Assembly: GCA_016713535.1 (NCBI GenBank)
Contig: JADJOY010000051.1
Location: forward strand, 1-23,958
Source: Deltaproteobacteria bacterium
GTDB taxonomy: Bacteria > JADJOY01
Direction of reading: 5' to 3'
DNA length: 23,958 nt
Below the pieces are notes generated by a model that saw only the letters and a list, made by a program, of their open reading frames with translations, ran no database searches and had not been told where the DNA came from. The number at the start of each line of letters is the position of its first letter. The first letter of the stretch is position 1. Position numbers and translations under genes: made by a program. This document shows positions 13,725 to 23,879 of this stretch, in pieces.

Positions 13725-14660
13725 TCAGGCGGACTTGGCGCCCGCGTCCGCCGGCGCTTGCGACGGCATGGTGTCGGTGGCCGGCGAGCCGTTGGCGGAC
13801 TTCGGTGTCGGCGGCGTCATGAGCGTGCTCTCGCCGAGTGCCGTGGCGGGGCCGCTCTTGGTGGGCGCGGCGCGGCTCTCGCTGCTCGCCTCGCTGGGCG
13901 CGAGGGCCGCGAGGTGGGTCGTGAGCCAGCCGAGGGTCTCGTCGAGGACGCGATCGAACTGGTTGCCATGGAAGCCGAACGCCTCGAAGAAGTGGCCGAG
14001 CCACGGCAGCACCACGCAGCGGCTGGTGGTGCCCGAGCCTTCGAGGGCGGTGTGCAGCGCGCGGGCGTGGTAGGGCGGGACGACGTGGTCCATCTCGCCG
14101 CCCATCAGGAGCACCGGGCACTTGATCTGGTCGACGACGTGGATCGGCGAGCGCACCCGGTAGGCCTCGTCGGCATCCTCGAAGACCTCGCCGAAGAGCT
14201 GCTTCAGGTCCTCCTCCACGTTGGGGAGGAAGGCGCGCGCGGCTTTCGCGTGGGCGGCGAGGTCGGCGATCGGCGCGAGCGCGACGACGGTCTTGAAGCG
14301 CTCGTCGGCGGCGGCGGTGAGCAGCGCGGTCTGGGCGCCCGTCGAGTGGCCGATGAGCGCCACGGGGTCGGTCACGACGCCCTTGTCGATCAGCGTGCCG
14401 ACGCTCTTGCGGATGGTGCCCACGGCCTTGGGGCCCGAGCGGTCGTCCGCGCCCTCCGAGCCGAAGCCGCGCTGGTAGATGCCGACCACCGCGAGCCCGG
14501 CGTCCACCAGGGGACGGACCAGCCACTCGTAGTCGGTGGGGAAGAGGGGCCGCGCCGGGACCAGGAAGACGGTGGCGCGAGGCGCGGAATCAGGGCGATA
14601 GACCAGACAATTGACCGTACGGCGGTCTGGTCCCGGAAAGCTCACCGTCTCGGTGCGCAT
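13725..14660 (-). CDS. Alpha/beta hydrolase (dienelactone hydrolase-like)
   Basis: A 311-residue serine hydrolase starting MRTETVSFPGPDRR at ATG 14660. The nucleophile elbow is GHSTG (Ser106), the acid is Asp191 in GGEMDHVVPP, and the base His223 is in PWLGHFFEAF. That order and spacing fit dienelactone hydrolase or BAAT-like peptidase/esterase relatives. No signal peptide is seen, so it is probably cytoplasmic. Residues beyond about 255 form a Ser/Ala/Pro/Thr-rich low-complexity tail not needed for the fold. It is divergent in character from the GH2 gene downstream (120-base gap, same strand); a shared transcript is possible. The substrate is unknown. Confidence 0.8.
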   Translation of the reverse strand: MRTETVSFPGPDRRTVNCLVYRPDSAPRATVFLVPARPLFPTDYEWLVRPLVDAGLAVVGIYQRGFGSEGADDRSGPKAVGTIRKSVGTLIDKGVVTDPVALIGHSTGAQTALLTAAADERFKTVVALAPIADLAAHAKAARAFLPNVEEDLKQLFGEVFEDADEAYRVRSPIHVVDQIKCPVLLMGGEMDHVVPPYHARALHTALEGSGTTSRCVVLPWLGHFFEAFGFHGNQFDRVLDETLGWLTTHLAALAPSEASSESRAAPTKSGPATALGESTLMTPPTPKSANGSPATDTMPSQAPADAGAKSA

Positions 14661-14750
14661 GGTCCGGCGAGGCTACCTGAGCCCGCAAACCGATGTCCAG
14701 GAATTCGCGCGTTGGAGACGGTAACCGTGAGCTGCGCGGCGACCCAGGTA

Positions 14751-15438
14751 TGGAGGGCCCGCCTCCGGCGGGCCGTGCAACGGCGACGACTGCCCCGGTC
14801 TGGAGGGCCCGCCTCCGGCGGGCCGGGGCGGTGCGGTCGCGGAGGGGGCGGCGCGACGGAGTCGCGCCCTCCAGCCCCATGGAGCGCCCCGGTCTGGAGG
14901 GCCCGCCTCCGGCGGGCCGGGGCGGTGCGGTCGCGAAAGCTGCGGCGCGACGGAGTCGCGCCCTCCAGCCCCATGGAGCGCCCCGGTCTGGAGGGCCCGC
15001 CTCCGGCGGGCCGGGGCGGTGCGGTCGCGAAGGCTGCGGCGCGACGGAGTCGCGCCCTCCAGACCCACGGCGACCCCCGGTCTGGAGGGCCCGCCTCCGG
15101 CGGGCCGGGGCGGTGCGGTCGCGAAAGCTGCGGCGCGACGGAGTCGCGCCCTCCAGACCCATGGAGCGCCCCGGTCTGGAGGGCCCGCCTCCGGCGGGCC
15201 GGGGGTGTGCGGTCGCGAAGGCTGCGGCGCGACGGAGTCGCGCCCTCCAGACCCACGGAGCGCCCCGGTCTGGAGGGCCCGCCTCCGGCGGGCCGGGGCG
15301 GTGCGGTCGCGAAGGCTGCGGCGCGACGGAGTCGCGCCCTCCAGACCCGTGGAGCGCCCCAGGTCTGGAGGGCCCGCCTCCGGCGGGCCGGGGCGGTGCG
15401 GTTGCGAAGGCTGCGGCGCGACGGAGTCGCGCCCTCCA
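14751..15438. repeat. Tandem array of seven 94-bp double-hairpin REP units (BIME-like)
   Basis: A lone first hairpin at 14751 is followed by seven units starting at 14801, 14895, 14989, 15083, 15177, 15271 and 15366 (period 94, the last 95). Each unit has a plus-oriented TCTGGAGGG head with hairpin GGCCCGCC-TCC-GGCGGGCC, a spacer of about 25 bases (GGGGCGGTGCGGTCGCGAA), then the minus-oriented hairpin whose reverse complement is GGCGCGAC-TCC-GTCGCGCC, ending CCTCCAG. Heads point outward. The linker to the next unit is CCCATGGAGCGCCCCGGT with small changes. The array fills most of the 823-base gap between the hydrolase start and the RAYT stop, 45 bases away. Confidence 0.9.
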
Positions 15439-15483
15439 TACCGGGTGTGCCGGTGCGGCGATCGCAGCGCCGGCGGAAGCATC

Positions 15484-15972
15484 TCACCTCTCGTTCCACG
15501 GCAAGACGTTCAGCGTCCCCTGGTATGGCCATTCGGTGCGCTCGCCGACGAGACCCGCACGGACGGGATTCCTGCAGACGTACTCCCACGCCGCGTCGTA
15601 GCTCTGGTGCGCGCGGAGCTGGGTGTCCCAGAAGTCCCGTTGCCAGAGCGGCCGATCGTCTCGTTCGGCCCACTCGCGAGACACGCCGGCCTTCCAGAAT
15701 CGGACCCAGCGCGGCAGCGAAACGTCGGTCCGTCGGGGAGCCACGAACGCGTGGAGGTGGTCCGGCAGGATGACGTAGCGCCCCACGAGCCAGGCGTCCG
15801 CGCTTTGCCACCATCGGACGAGGAGCGCGTGGCCCGAGTCATTGGCGAGGATCCGCTTGCGTCCGTGCGTCGTGATCGTGAGGAGCACGATCGACGCGCG
15901 GTCAGGAGTCGAGAGCGCGGGGTGATGTGGCGGGTGTCGCCGCGTCGGATATGGCGTCTGGGGCCGAGCCAT
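15484..15972 (-). CDS. REP-associated tyrosine transposase (RAYT), second copy
   Basis: A 162-residue Y1 transposase starting MARPQTPYPTRRHPPHHP at ATG 15972. The HUH motif is LPDHLHAF (His72, His74), with RWVRFWKAGVSREW, WDTQLRAHQSYDAAWEY and CRNPVRAGLV following. Tyr131 is the likely catalytic residue. It shares layout and many residues with the RAYT at 10780-11250, but differs enough to be an old paralogue or separate acquisition. It sits between a tandem array (14751-15438) and further hairpins of the same two classes (16049-16189), so these are the best candidates for its substrate. Expected role: cleavage and rejoining of single-stranded REP hairpins. No transposon ends are visible around it. 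Confidence 0.9.
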   Translation of the reverse strand: MARPQTPYPTRRHPPHHPALSTPDRASIVLLTITTHGRKRILANDSGHALLVRWWQSADAWLVGRYVILPDHLHAFVAPRRTDVSLPRWVRFWKAGVSREWAERDDRPLWQRDFWDTQLRAHQSYDAAWEYVCRNPVRAGLVGERTEWPYQGTLNVLPWNER

Positions 15973-16048
15973 GGCGAACCGGAAACGCAAGCGGCGTACC
16001 GGACCGGCTACCCCTCGTTCTGGGCCGTCCCGCGTTGCGAAGGCTGCG

Positions 16049-16189
16049 GCGCGACGGAGTCGCGCCCTCCAGACCCGTGGAGCGCCCCGGTCTGGAGGGC
16101 CCGCCTCCGGCGGGCCGGGGCGTTGCGGTTGCGAGGGTGCCGGCGCGGCGATCGCAGCGTCGGTCTGGAGGGCCCGCCTCCGGCGGGCC
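16049..16189. repeat. Three REP hairpins between RAYT and ligA
   Basis: A minus-oriented GGCGCGAC-stem copy (16049-16072) is followed by two plus-oriented TGGAGGG heads with GGCCCGCC stems (16093-16116 and 16166-16189). These are the same two classes as in the 94-bp array. The last hairpin ends eight bases past the ligA stop and could act as its 3' end. GTGCCGGCGCGGCGATCGCA begins at 16137 and repeats sequence at 15447. Confidence 0.85.
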
Positions 16190-16197
16190 GAGGGTGC

Positions 16198-19061
<2,864 letters not shown>

Positions 19062-19095
19062 CGCGCGGCCTGGGCCGCGCAGGCGTTCGGTTCCG

Positions 19096-20015
19096 ACAGG
19101 GATCGGGCGGCGACTGCGGTGCGGACGGTCGTGCCCGTCGCCGGGCACGCGACGCGTGCCCCTCCCGGGGTCGCGGTGCGGCGGGGATCGGGGGGCGGTG
19201 CGGCGGGAGGGGCGCGCGTTGCGCGCCCGGCGATACGCCACGGCGTGGCGACGCCGGGTGCGTCGATCGCTGGAGGTATGGGGGGCGGGTACAGGGATCG
19301 GGCGGCGACTGCGGTGCGGACGGTCGTGCCCGTCGCCGGGCACGCGACGCGTGCCCCTCCCGGGGTCGCGGTGCGGCGGGGATCGGGGGGCGGTGCGGCT
19401 GGAGGGGCGCGCGTTGCGCGCCCGGCGATACGCCACGGCGTGGCGCCTGCGGGTGCGTCGATCGCCGGAGGTATGGGGGGCGGGTACAGGGATCGGGCGG
19501 CGACTGCGGTGCGGACGGTCGTGCCCGTCGCCGGGCACGCGACGCGTGCCCCTCCCGGTCGCGGTGCGGCGGGGATCGGGGGGCGGTGCGGCGGGAGGGG
19601 CGCGCGTTGCGCGCCGGCGATACGCACGGCGCCGCCGGGTGCGTCGATCGCTGGAGGTATGGGGGGCGCAGGGACGGGCGGCGACTGCGGTGCGGACGGT
19701 CGTGCCGTCGCCGGCACGCGACGCTCCCGGGTCGCGGTGCGGCGGGGATCGGGGCGGTGCGGCTGGAGGGCGCGCGTTGCGCCCCGGCGATCGCGACGGC
19801 GTGGCGACGCGGGTGCGTCGATCGCTGGGATGGGGCGGGTACAGGGATCGGGCGGCGACTGCGGTGCGGACGGTCGTGCCCGTCGCCGGGCACGCGACGC
19901 GTGCCCCTCCCGGGTCGCGGTGCGGCGGGGATCGGGGGGCGGTGCGGCTGGAGGGCGCGCGTTGCGCGCCCGGCGATACGCGACGGCGTGGCGACGCCGG
20001 GTGCGTCGATCGCTG
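19096..20015. repeat. Tandem array of five REP-derived units (195-bp period, degraded in the middle)
   Basis: Unit starts (ACAGGGATCG) lie at 19096, 19291, 19486, about 19670 and 19841. A full unit has a GGGATCGGGCGGCGACTGCG arm, hairpin GGGCACGCG-A-CGCGTGCCC and CCTCCC, a G-rich spacer, then GGAGGGGC with hairpin GGGCGCGC-GTT-GCGCGCCC and CGGCGATACG, a CGCCAC-GGC-GTGGCG hairpin, and GTGCGTCGATCGCTGG. Heads of the two main hairpins face each other, the reverse of the 94-bp array. Units 1-3 keep the 195-base spacing; the later part of unit 3 and unit 4 have lost scattered single bases. The array fills the whole 975-base gap between the rhomboid and sulfatase genes. Confidence 0.9.
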
Positions 20016-20036
20016 TACGGCGCTCGCCGCCGCGCC

Positions 20037-22364
20037 TCAATCGCCGGCGTAGCCGAGGGCTTTGAGGGTCTCGCGGGCGGCGCCGTCGAGGGTCGCGCTG
20101 CCGGTGGCGAAGGCGGTCGCGGCGCGCCGCGCGAGGGTCTGCTCGAGCCGCGTGCCCAGGTAGAGCGCGCGCACCGGCTGCTCGGCGACGAGGTTCCGCG
20201 TCTCGTGCGGGTCGGCGTCGAGGTCGTAGAGCTCGAGGTCGCCTTCCTTGCCGTCGTCGATGTACTTCCAGCGTCCGTCGACGAGCGCCTGGCGCCCCCA
20301 GCTCTCGATGCTGCGGGACGTGAGCGCTCGCGCGGGCGGCTCGCGCCCGTCGAGGATCGCCGCCGACAGGTCGATCCCATCGACCGCCGGCGCCGCGCCG
20401 CCGCTCGCCAGCGCGACCAGCGTGGGGAAGAGGTCCACCGTGCTCACCGGTGTCCGGATCACCACGCCCGGCTGCACGCCCCACGACCTGGGCGGCCGGA
20501 CCACGAGCGGCACGCGCACCATCTCCTCGTACACGGTGGTGTTGTGGAACATGCGCTCGTGCTGGCCGAAGGCTTCGCCGTGGTCGGACGTCACGACCAG
20601 CAGCGTGTCGTCGTCGAAGCCCGCCTCGGCGAGCCGCTTCACGAGCTGCTCGACACCCTCGTCCGCGTAGCGGAAGTGCTCGTCGTAGCGGTCGCGCGCG
20701 AACTCCTTCTCCCAGTCGACGAGGTCGGTGCGGATCCGCGGCGAGATCGACTTCCAGGTGTCGATGAGCGTCGCGGGATCGGCGTTGCCGAGGAACATCC
20801 CGCGGTAGGGCGGCGGCGCCAGGTACGGGTGGTGGGGCGGGAGCTGGTGGAGATAGAGGAAGGCCGGCGCCTCGGGCGCCCGGTTCAGGAACGCGAGCGC
20901 GAGCTCGGTGACGGTGCCGTGGATCATCGAGCGCGGCCGCGGCACCTCGGGGTCGAGCACCTTGGTCTTGTCGCGGAAGAGCTCCTCGATCTCGTCGAAG
21001 TCGTGGAGGCTGCCGTAGCTCGCCGACGCGTTGGGGTTGGCGATCACCGCCAGCGTGCGCATCCCGCGCGCGTGGAGCGCGCCCGCGATCGTCGGCACCT
21101 CGGCGCCGAGCTTGGTCTGCTGGGCCACGACGCCGGTGCGCTCGGGGAAAAATCCGGTGAGGATCGCGGCGGCCGAGGCGATCGTGTACGAAGCGGGCGC
21201 GTAGACGCGCTCGAAGCGGACACCCTCGCGAGAGAGCTGCTCGAGGTAGGGCGTGGTGGGGCGCGCGTAGCCATAGGCACTCGCGTGGAGCGCCGAGGCG
21301 GCGTCGAGGATGACCAGGATCACGCGCTTGGGCGGCGCTGGCGGACGCCGGGGAGCTGGCGCGGCGGCGGCGGTCGCCGCGTCCACTGCGGGCGTGGCGC
21401 CGCGCAGCCGAAGGCGAGGCGATTCGAGCCGCACCTCGCTCGCCGGTGACCCGGTGATCCGCACCTCCAGCGCGCCGAGCGCCTCGGTGGAGCGCGGCAG
21501 CTTCGCGGTGATGCGCGTGGCCTTCGCGCCGATCGGCGCTCCCGCGACGAGGGGTGTGGCGGGCGCGCCGTCGCGGAGCAGCGCGATCGAGAGCTGCGCG
21601 TCGGTCGCGCCGCCGCCGCTCGCCGCGAGGTCGCCCGCGAAGCGCTCCGCGCAGCACTCGGCGAACGGGAAGGTGAGGCGGACCGGAGGGCGCACCCGCC
21701 AGCCGTGCTCGTCGCGGTGCGCGCCCGGCTGCGCGGCGGCGCTGCCGTCGATGGCGCTCACCGGCGACGCGTCGGCCGCGAGCAGCCGGATCCGCGAGAC
21801 CCGCGCCGCGAGCGTGCGTGGGTCCCCGGAGCCGGGCTCGACGTCGGCGGGCCGCGACGCGAACGCGAAGCGAAGCTGGAGGGTCGGCTCGCCGATCGCG
21901 AGCGCCTCGGCGGGGAGGTCGACCGCCACCACGCGCTCGCCGCGGCGCAGCTCGATCGGCCGCGCGGTGAGGTCGCGATCGCCAGCGCGCACCGCGAGCG
22001 TCTGCACCGAGCCGGCGGGGACCGGCGCGGGCGCGATCGTGAGCTCGAGGCGGCGCGGCCGCGGGTCGATCACCGTCAGGCCGAGGGTGGCCTCGGGTGC
22101 GATCACCCAGGCACCCGGTCGATCGGCTTCCACGCCGGGAGCGCTGAAGCCGGTGAGCAAGCGGATCGGCGGCGCCGCGTCGGCGGCACCCCCGCCGCGC
22201 ACGGACGGATCCCACGCGACGCTCTCGGTGGTCAGGCGCACCAGCGCGTCGGGAGCCGCGAGGTCGAGGGTTCGCGACGGCCCGCGCTCGCAGGCGGCGA
22301 GGAATGCGAGGAGGGCGGCGAAGGCGAGCGCGGCCGATCGATCCTGGGGTCGTCGACGAAGCAC
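20037..22364 (-). CDS. Sulfatase-like lipoprotein (alkaline phosphatase superfamily)
   Basis: A 775-residue protein from GTG 22364, with a lipoprotein signal ALLAFLAAC (lipid-attached Cys25). Residues about 30-325 form beta-rich domains with no recognised family. An Ala/Pro linker (about 325-345) leads to the catalytic domain: RVILVILDAASALHASAYGYARPTTPYLEQL (about 347-376, metal-binding Asp354), YTIASAAAILTGFFPE (about 393-408) and TSDHGEAFGQH (593-602, metal-binding Asp594/His595). The site where type I sulfatases have a Cys or Ser for formylglycine reads YTIAS here, without C/S-x-P-x-R, so ordinary sulfatase chemistry is doubtful and a Thr or Ser nucleophile, as in phosphatase or phosphotransferase relatives, is likelier. 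It follows fabI on the same strand. Confidence 0.8.
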   Translation of the reverse strand: MLRRRPQDRSAALAFAALLAFLAACERGPSRTLDLAAPDALVRLTTESVAWDPSVRGGGAADAAPPIRLLTGFSAPGVEADRPGAWVIAPEATLGLTVIDPRPRRLELTIAPAPVPAGSVQTLAVRAGDRDLTARPIELRRGERVVAVDLPAEALAIGEPTLQLRFAFASRPADVEPGSGDPRTLAARVSRIRLLAADASPVSAIDGSAAAQPGAHRDEHGWRVRPPVRLTFPFAECCAERFAGDLAASGGGATDAQLSIALLRDGAPATPLVAGAPIGAKATRITAKLPRSTEALGALEVRITGSPASEVRLESPRLRLRGATPAVDAATAAAAPAPRRPPAPPKRVILVILDAASALHASAYGYARPTTPYLEQLSREGVRFERVYAPASYTIASAAAILTGFFPERTGVVAQQTKLGAEVPTIAGALHARGMRTLAVIANPNASASYGSLHDFDEIEELFRDKTKVLDPEVPRPRSMIHGTVTELALAFLNRAPEAPAFLYLHQLPPHHPYLAPPPYRGMFLGNADPATLIDTWKSISPRIRTDLVDWEKEFARDRYDEHFRYADEGVEQLVKRLAEAGFDDDTLLVVTSDHGEAFGQHERMFHNTTVYEEMVRVPLVVRPPRSWGVQPGVVIRTPVSTVDLFPTLVALASGGAAPAVDGIDLSAAILDGREPPARALTSRSIESWGRQALVDGRWKYIDDGKEGDLELYDLDADPHETRNLVAEQPVRALYLGTRLEQTLARRAATAFATGSATLDGAARETLKALGYAGD

Positions 22365-22390
22365 GGCGCCGTTGGCGCCTGACCCTCCAG
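22365..22390 (-). repeat. REP-like hairpin abutting the sulfatase start
   Basis: On the minus strand a CTGGAGGG head is followed by TCA and the hairpin GGCGCC-AAC-GGCGCC, directly touching the GTG start at 22364. The stem is only six base pairs. It lies 25 bases past the fabI stop and may influence translation of the sulfatase gene. Confidence 0.5.
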
Positions 22391-22414
22391 CCGTTCGCGC
22401 GGCCACGAGCCGCC

Positions 22415-23182
22415 TCACATCCCGACGGCGTGGTAGCCGGCGTCGACGTGCAGCACCTCGCCGGTGATCCCGCTGCCGAGCGGCCCGAGCAGCGCGAGCG
22501 CCGCGGCGGCCACCTCGTCGGCGGTCACGTTGCGCTTGAGGAGGGCCTTCTCCTCGTGGTGGTGGAGCATGTCGCGGAAGCCGCTGATCCCGGCCGCGGC
22601 GAGGGTCTTGATCGGGCCGGCGCTGATCGCGTTGACGCGGATGCCGCGCGGGCCGAGGTCCTGCGCCAGATAGCGCACCGCCGCCTCGAGCGCCGCCTTG
22701 GCCACGCCCATCACGTTGTAGTGGGGCAGCGCCTTTTCGGCGCCGTAGTAGGACATGGTCACGATGCTGCCGCCGCCGCGCCCGTCCATGAGCGGCAGCG
22801 CGCCGCGCGTCAGCGCCACCAGCGTGTAGACGCTGATGTCGAGGGCGAGGCGGAAGCCCTCGCGGTCGGTGGTGACGAAGTCGCCGAGCAGATCCTCGCG
22901 GCGCGCGAAGGCGACCGAGTGGACCAGCACGTCGAGGGCGCCGAGTGTCTCGCCCACCTTGGCGAAGGCGGCGTCGATGGCGGCGTCGTCGGTGAGGTCG
23001 CACGGCGTGACGAGCGCCGCGCCGATGCTCTCGGCGAGCGGCCGCACGCGCTTCTCGAGGACCTTGCCCTGGTAGGTGAGGGCGATCTCGGCGCCCTCCT
23101 CGGCGAGGCGCAGCCACCCCCACGCGATCGAGCGCTCGTTCAAACCGACCACCAGCGCCTTCTTGCCCTTCATGCTCGACAT
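22415..23182 (-). CDS. fabI: Enoyl-[acyl-carrier-protein] reductase (NADH) FabI
   Basis: A 255-residue short-chain dehydrogenase fold enzyme that performs the last reduction of each type II fatty-acid elongation cycle. VVGLNERSIAWG (about 11-22) is the FabI version of the dinucleotide motif. HSVAFA follows, then SYYGAEKALPHYNVMGVAKAALE with Tyr145, Tyr155 and Lys162 equivalent to the E. coli FabI active-site residues. RVNAISAGPIKTLAAAGI and the C-terminal GITGEVLHVDAGYH are canonical. ATG 23182 has a GGAG ribosome binding site nine bases upstream; a second ATG three codons on is possible. Full length with no lesion. Sulfatase-like and YjbQ genes flank it on the same strand. Confidence 0.95.
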   Translation of the reverse strand: MSSMKGKKALVVGLNERSIAWGWLRLAEEGAEIALTYQGKVLEKRVRPLAESIGAALVTPCDLTDDAAIDAAFAKVGETLGALDVLVHSVAFARREDLLGDFVTTDREGFRLALDISVYTLVALTRGALPLMDGRGGGSIVTMSYYGAEKALPHYNVMGVAKAALEAAVRYLAQDLGPRGIRVNAISAGPIKTLAAAGISGFRDMLHHHEEKALLKRNVTADEVAAAALALLGPLGSGITGEVLHVDAGYHAVGM

Positions 23183-23254
23183 GGCTCGCTACTCCGTCAG
23201 GCTTGGCGCTCGCCCGTGAAGCTGCACCACGACGCCGCGGCTTCGGGGCGGTTA

Positions 23255-23626
23255 TCAGAAATCGATCAGCACGATCTGCTGCCAGGTGCCGAGCAGCAGC
23301 TGGCCGTCGGCGAACGGCACCGTGAGCGAGCAGCCGAGGAGCGCCGCGCGCACGTGCGAGTGCCCGTTGCCGTCGTGCCAGGTGTCCTCGTGGTGGTAGT
23401 GCGCGCCCTTCGGGGCGAGACGCTCGAAGAGCGCCGGGATGTCCTGGAGCAAGCCGGGCTCGTGCTCGATGGTGGTGAGGCCGGCGGTCGAGCCGGTCAC
23501 GAACACCAGCGCCTGGCCCTCGCGGAAGCCGTGGCGCCGGACCAGCGCGGCCACGGCGTCGGTCAGGTCGTGGATGTCACAGTCGCCACGGGTGGCGACC
23601 TTCACGTGGTCCGTGACGATCGGCAT
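23255..23626 (-). CDS. YjbQ/UPF0047 family protein
   Basis: A 123-residue protein with the UPF0047 signature: HEPGLLQDIP, YHHEDTWHDGNGHSHVRAALLGCSLTVPF and the C-terminal GTWQQIVLIDF. The His-rich motif is the conserved putative metal/active site. E. coli YjbQ has been reported to have weak thiamin-phosphate synthase activity, but the physiological role is unsettled. I chose ATG 23626 (MPIVTDHVKVATRG), where family similarity begins; ATG 23650 would add eight unrelated residues. It lies 72 bases upstream of fabI on the same strand and may share its transcript. REP elements begin 37 bases upstream of its start. Confidence 0.85.
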   Translation of the reverse strand: MPIVTDHVKVATRGDCDIHDLTDAVAALVRRHGFREGQALVFVTGSTAGLTTIEHEPGLLQDIPALFERLAPKGAHYHHEDTWHDGNGHSHVRAALLGCSLTVPFADGQLLLGTWQQIVLIDF

Positions 23627-23662
23627 GGAATCGCCCGAGTCTAGCCGCATGTTGGACGGTCG

Positions 23663-23740
23663 GGAGGGCACGCGTCGTGCGACCAGCGCCACGTGGGGCG
23701 TAGTCATCGCCGCCGTCTCGGATCCCTGCTCGATCCGCGC
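23663..23740 (+). repeat. Extended REP element, copy 1 of a direct repeat
   Basis: It starts GGAGGGCACGCGTCG and ends CTCGATCCGCGC. It is a direct repeat of 23880-23958, but its hairpin is damaged (GTGCGACC where the other copy has CGTGCCC). It lies just upstream of the YjbQ gene. The block 23627-23958 otherwise holds only repeats. Confidence 0.7.
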
Positions 23741-23741
23741 C

Positions 23742-23813
23742 GTACAGGGATCGACGGGAGCGGCGATGGTGCGTCGTCGCGTATCGCCGGTCGCGCGACG
23801 CGCGACCCTCCGG
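23742..23813 (-). repeat. Long-form REP
   Basis: It contains GTACAGGGATCGACGGGA, GGCGATGGTGCGTCGTCGCG, TATCGCCGG, the hairpin GGTCGCGCG-A-CGCGCGACC and CTCCGG. This is the cleanest copy of the composite element and lacks the G-tract insert of the copy at 721-840. Confidence 0.8.
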
Positions 23814-23830
23814 CCTTGGGTGGTCTCGTC

Positions 23831-23854
23831 GGAGGGCCCGCCTCCTGGCGGGCC
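23831..23854 (+). repeat. REP hairpin, GGCCCGCC class
   Basis: A GGAGGG head is followed by the hairpin GGCCCGCC-TCCT-GGCGGGCC. It is the same stem as the 94-bp array with one extra loop base. Confidence 0.75.
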
Positions 23855-23879
23855 GGGACGCGGGCGGCCGGGGCCGTCA

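Noticed and set aside
14751-15438. CRISPR array
   Set aside because: The units are wholly conserved tandem repeats with no variable spacers, each unit is a double hairpin, and no cas genes are present.
11805-15773. A plus-strand open frame of more than 1300 codons
   Set aside because: It runs antisense to the GH2 and hydrolase genes and through the 94-bp repeat array, and its product is low-complexity Arg/Gly/Ala sequence. It is a by-product of GC-rich codon bias.
10780-15972. A composite transposon bounded by the two RAYT genes
   Set aside because: The RAYT genes are in the same orientation, diverged, and without terminal inverted repeats or target-site duplications that I can see; the family is normally not self-mobile.
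19096-20015. CRISPR array or gene for a repeat protein
   Set aside because: The 195-base units have no unique spacers, and the open frames through them are not consistent because of one-base losses; both strands give low-complexity products.
22304-23644. A plus-strand open frame of 446 codons antisense to fabI
   Set aside because: FabI on the minus strand has all catalytic motifs and a ribosome binding site; the plus-strand product matches nothing and is Ala/Gly/Arg/Val-rich.
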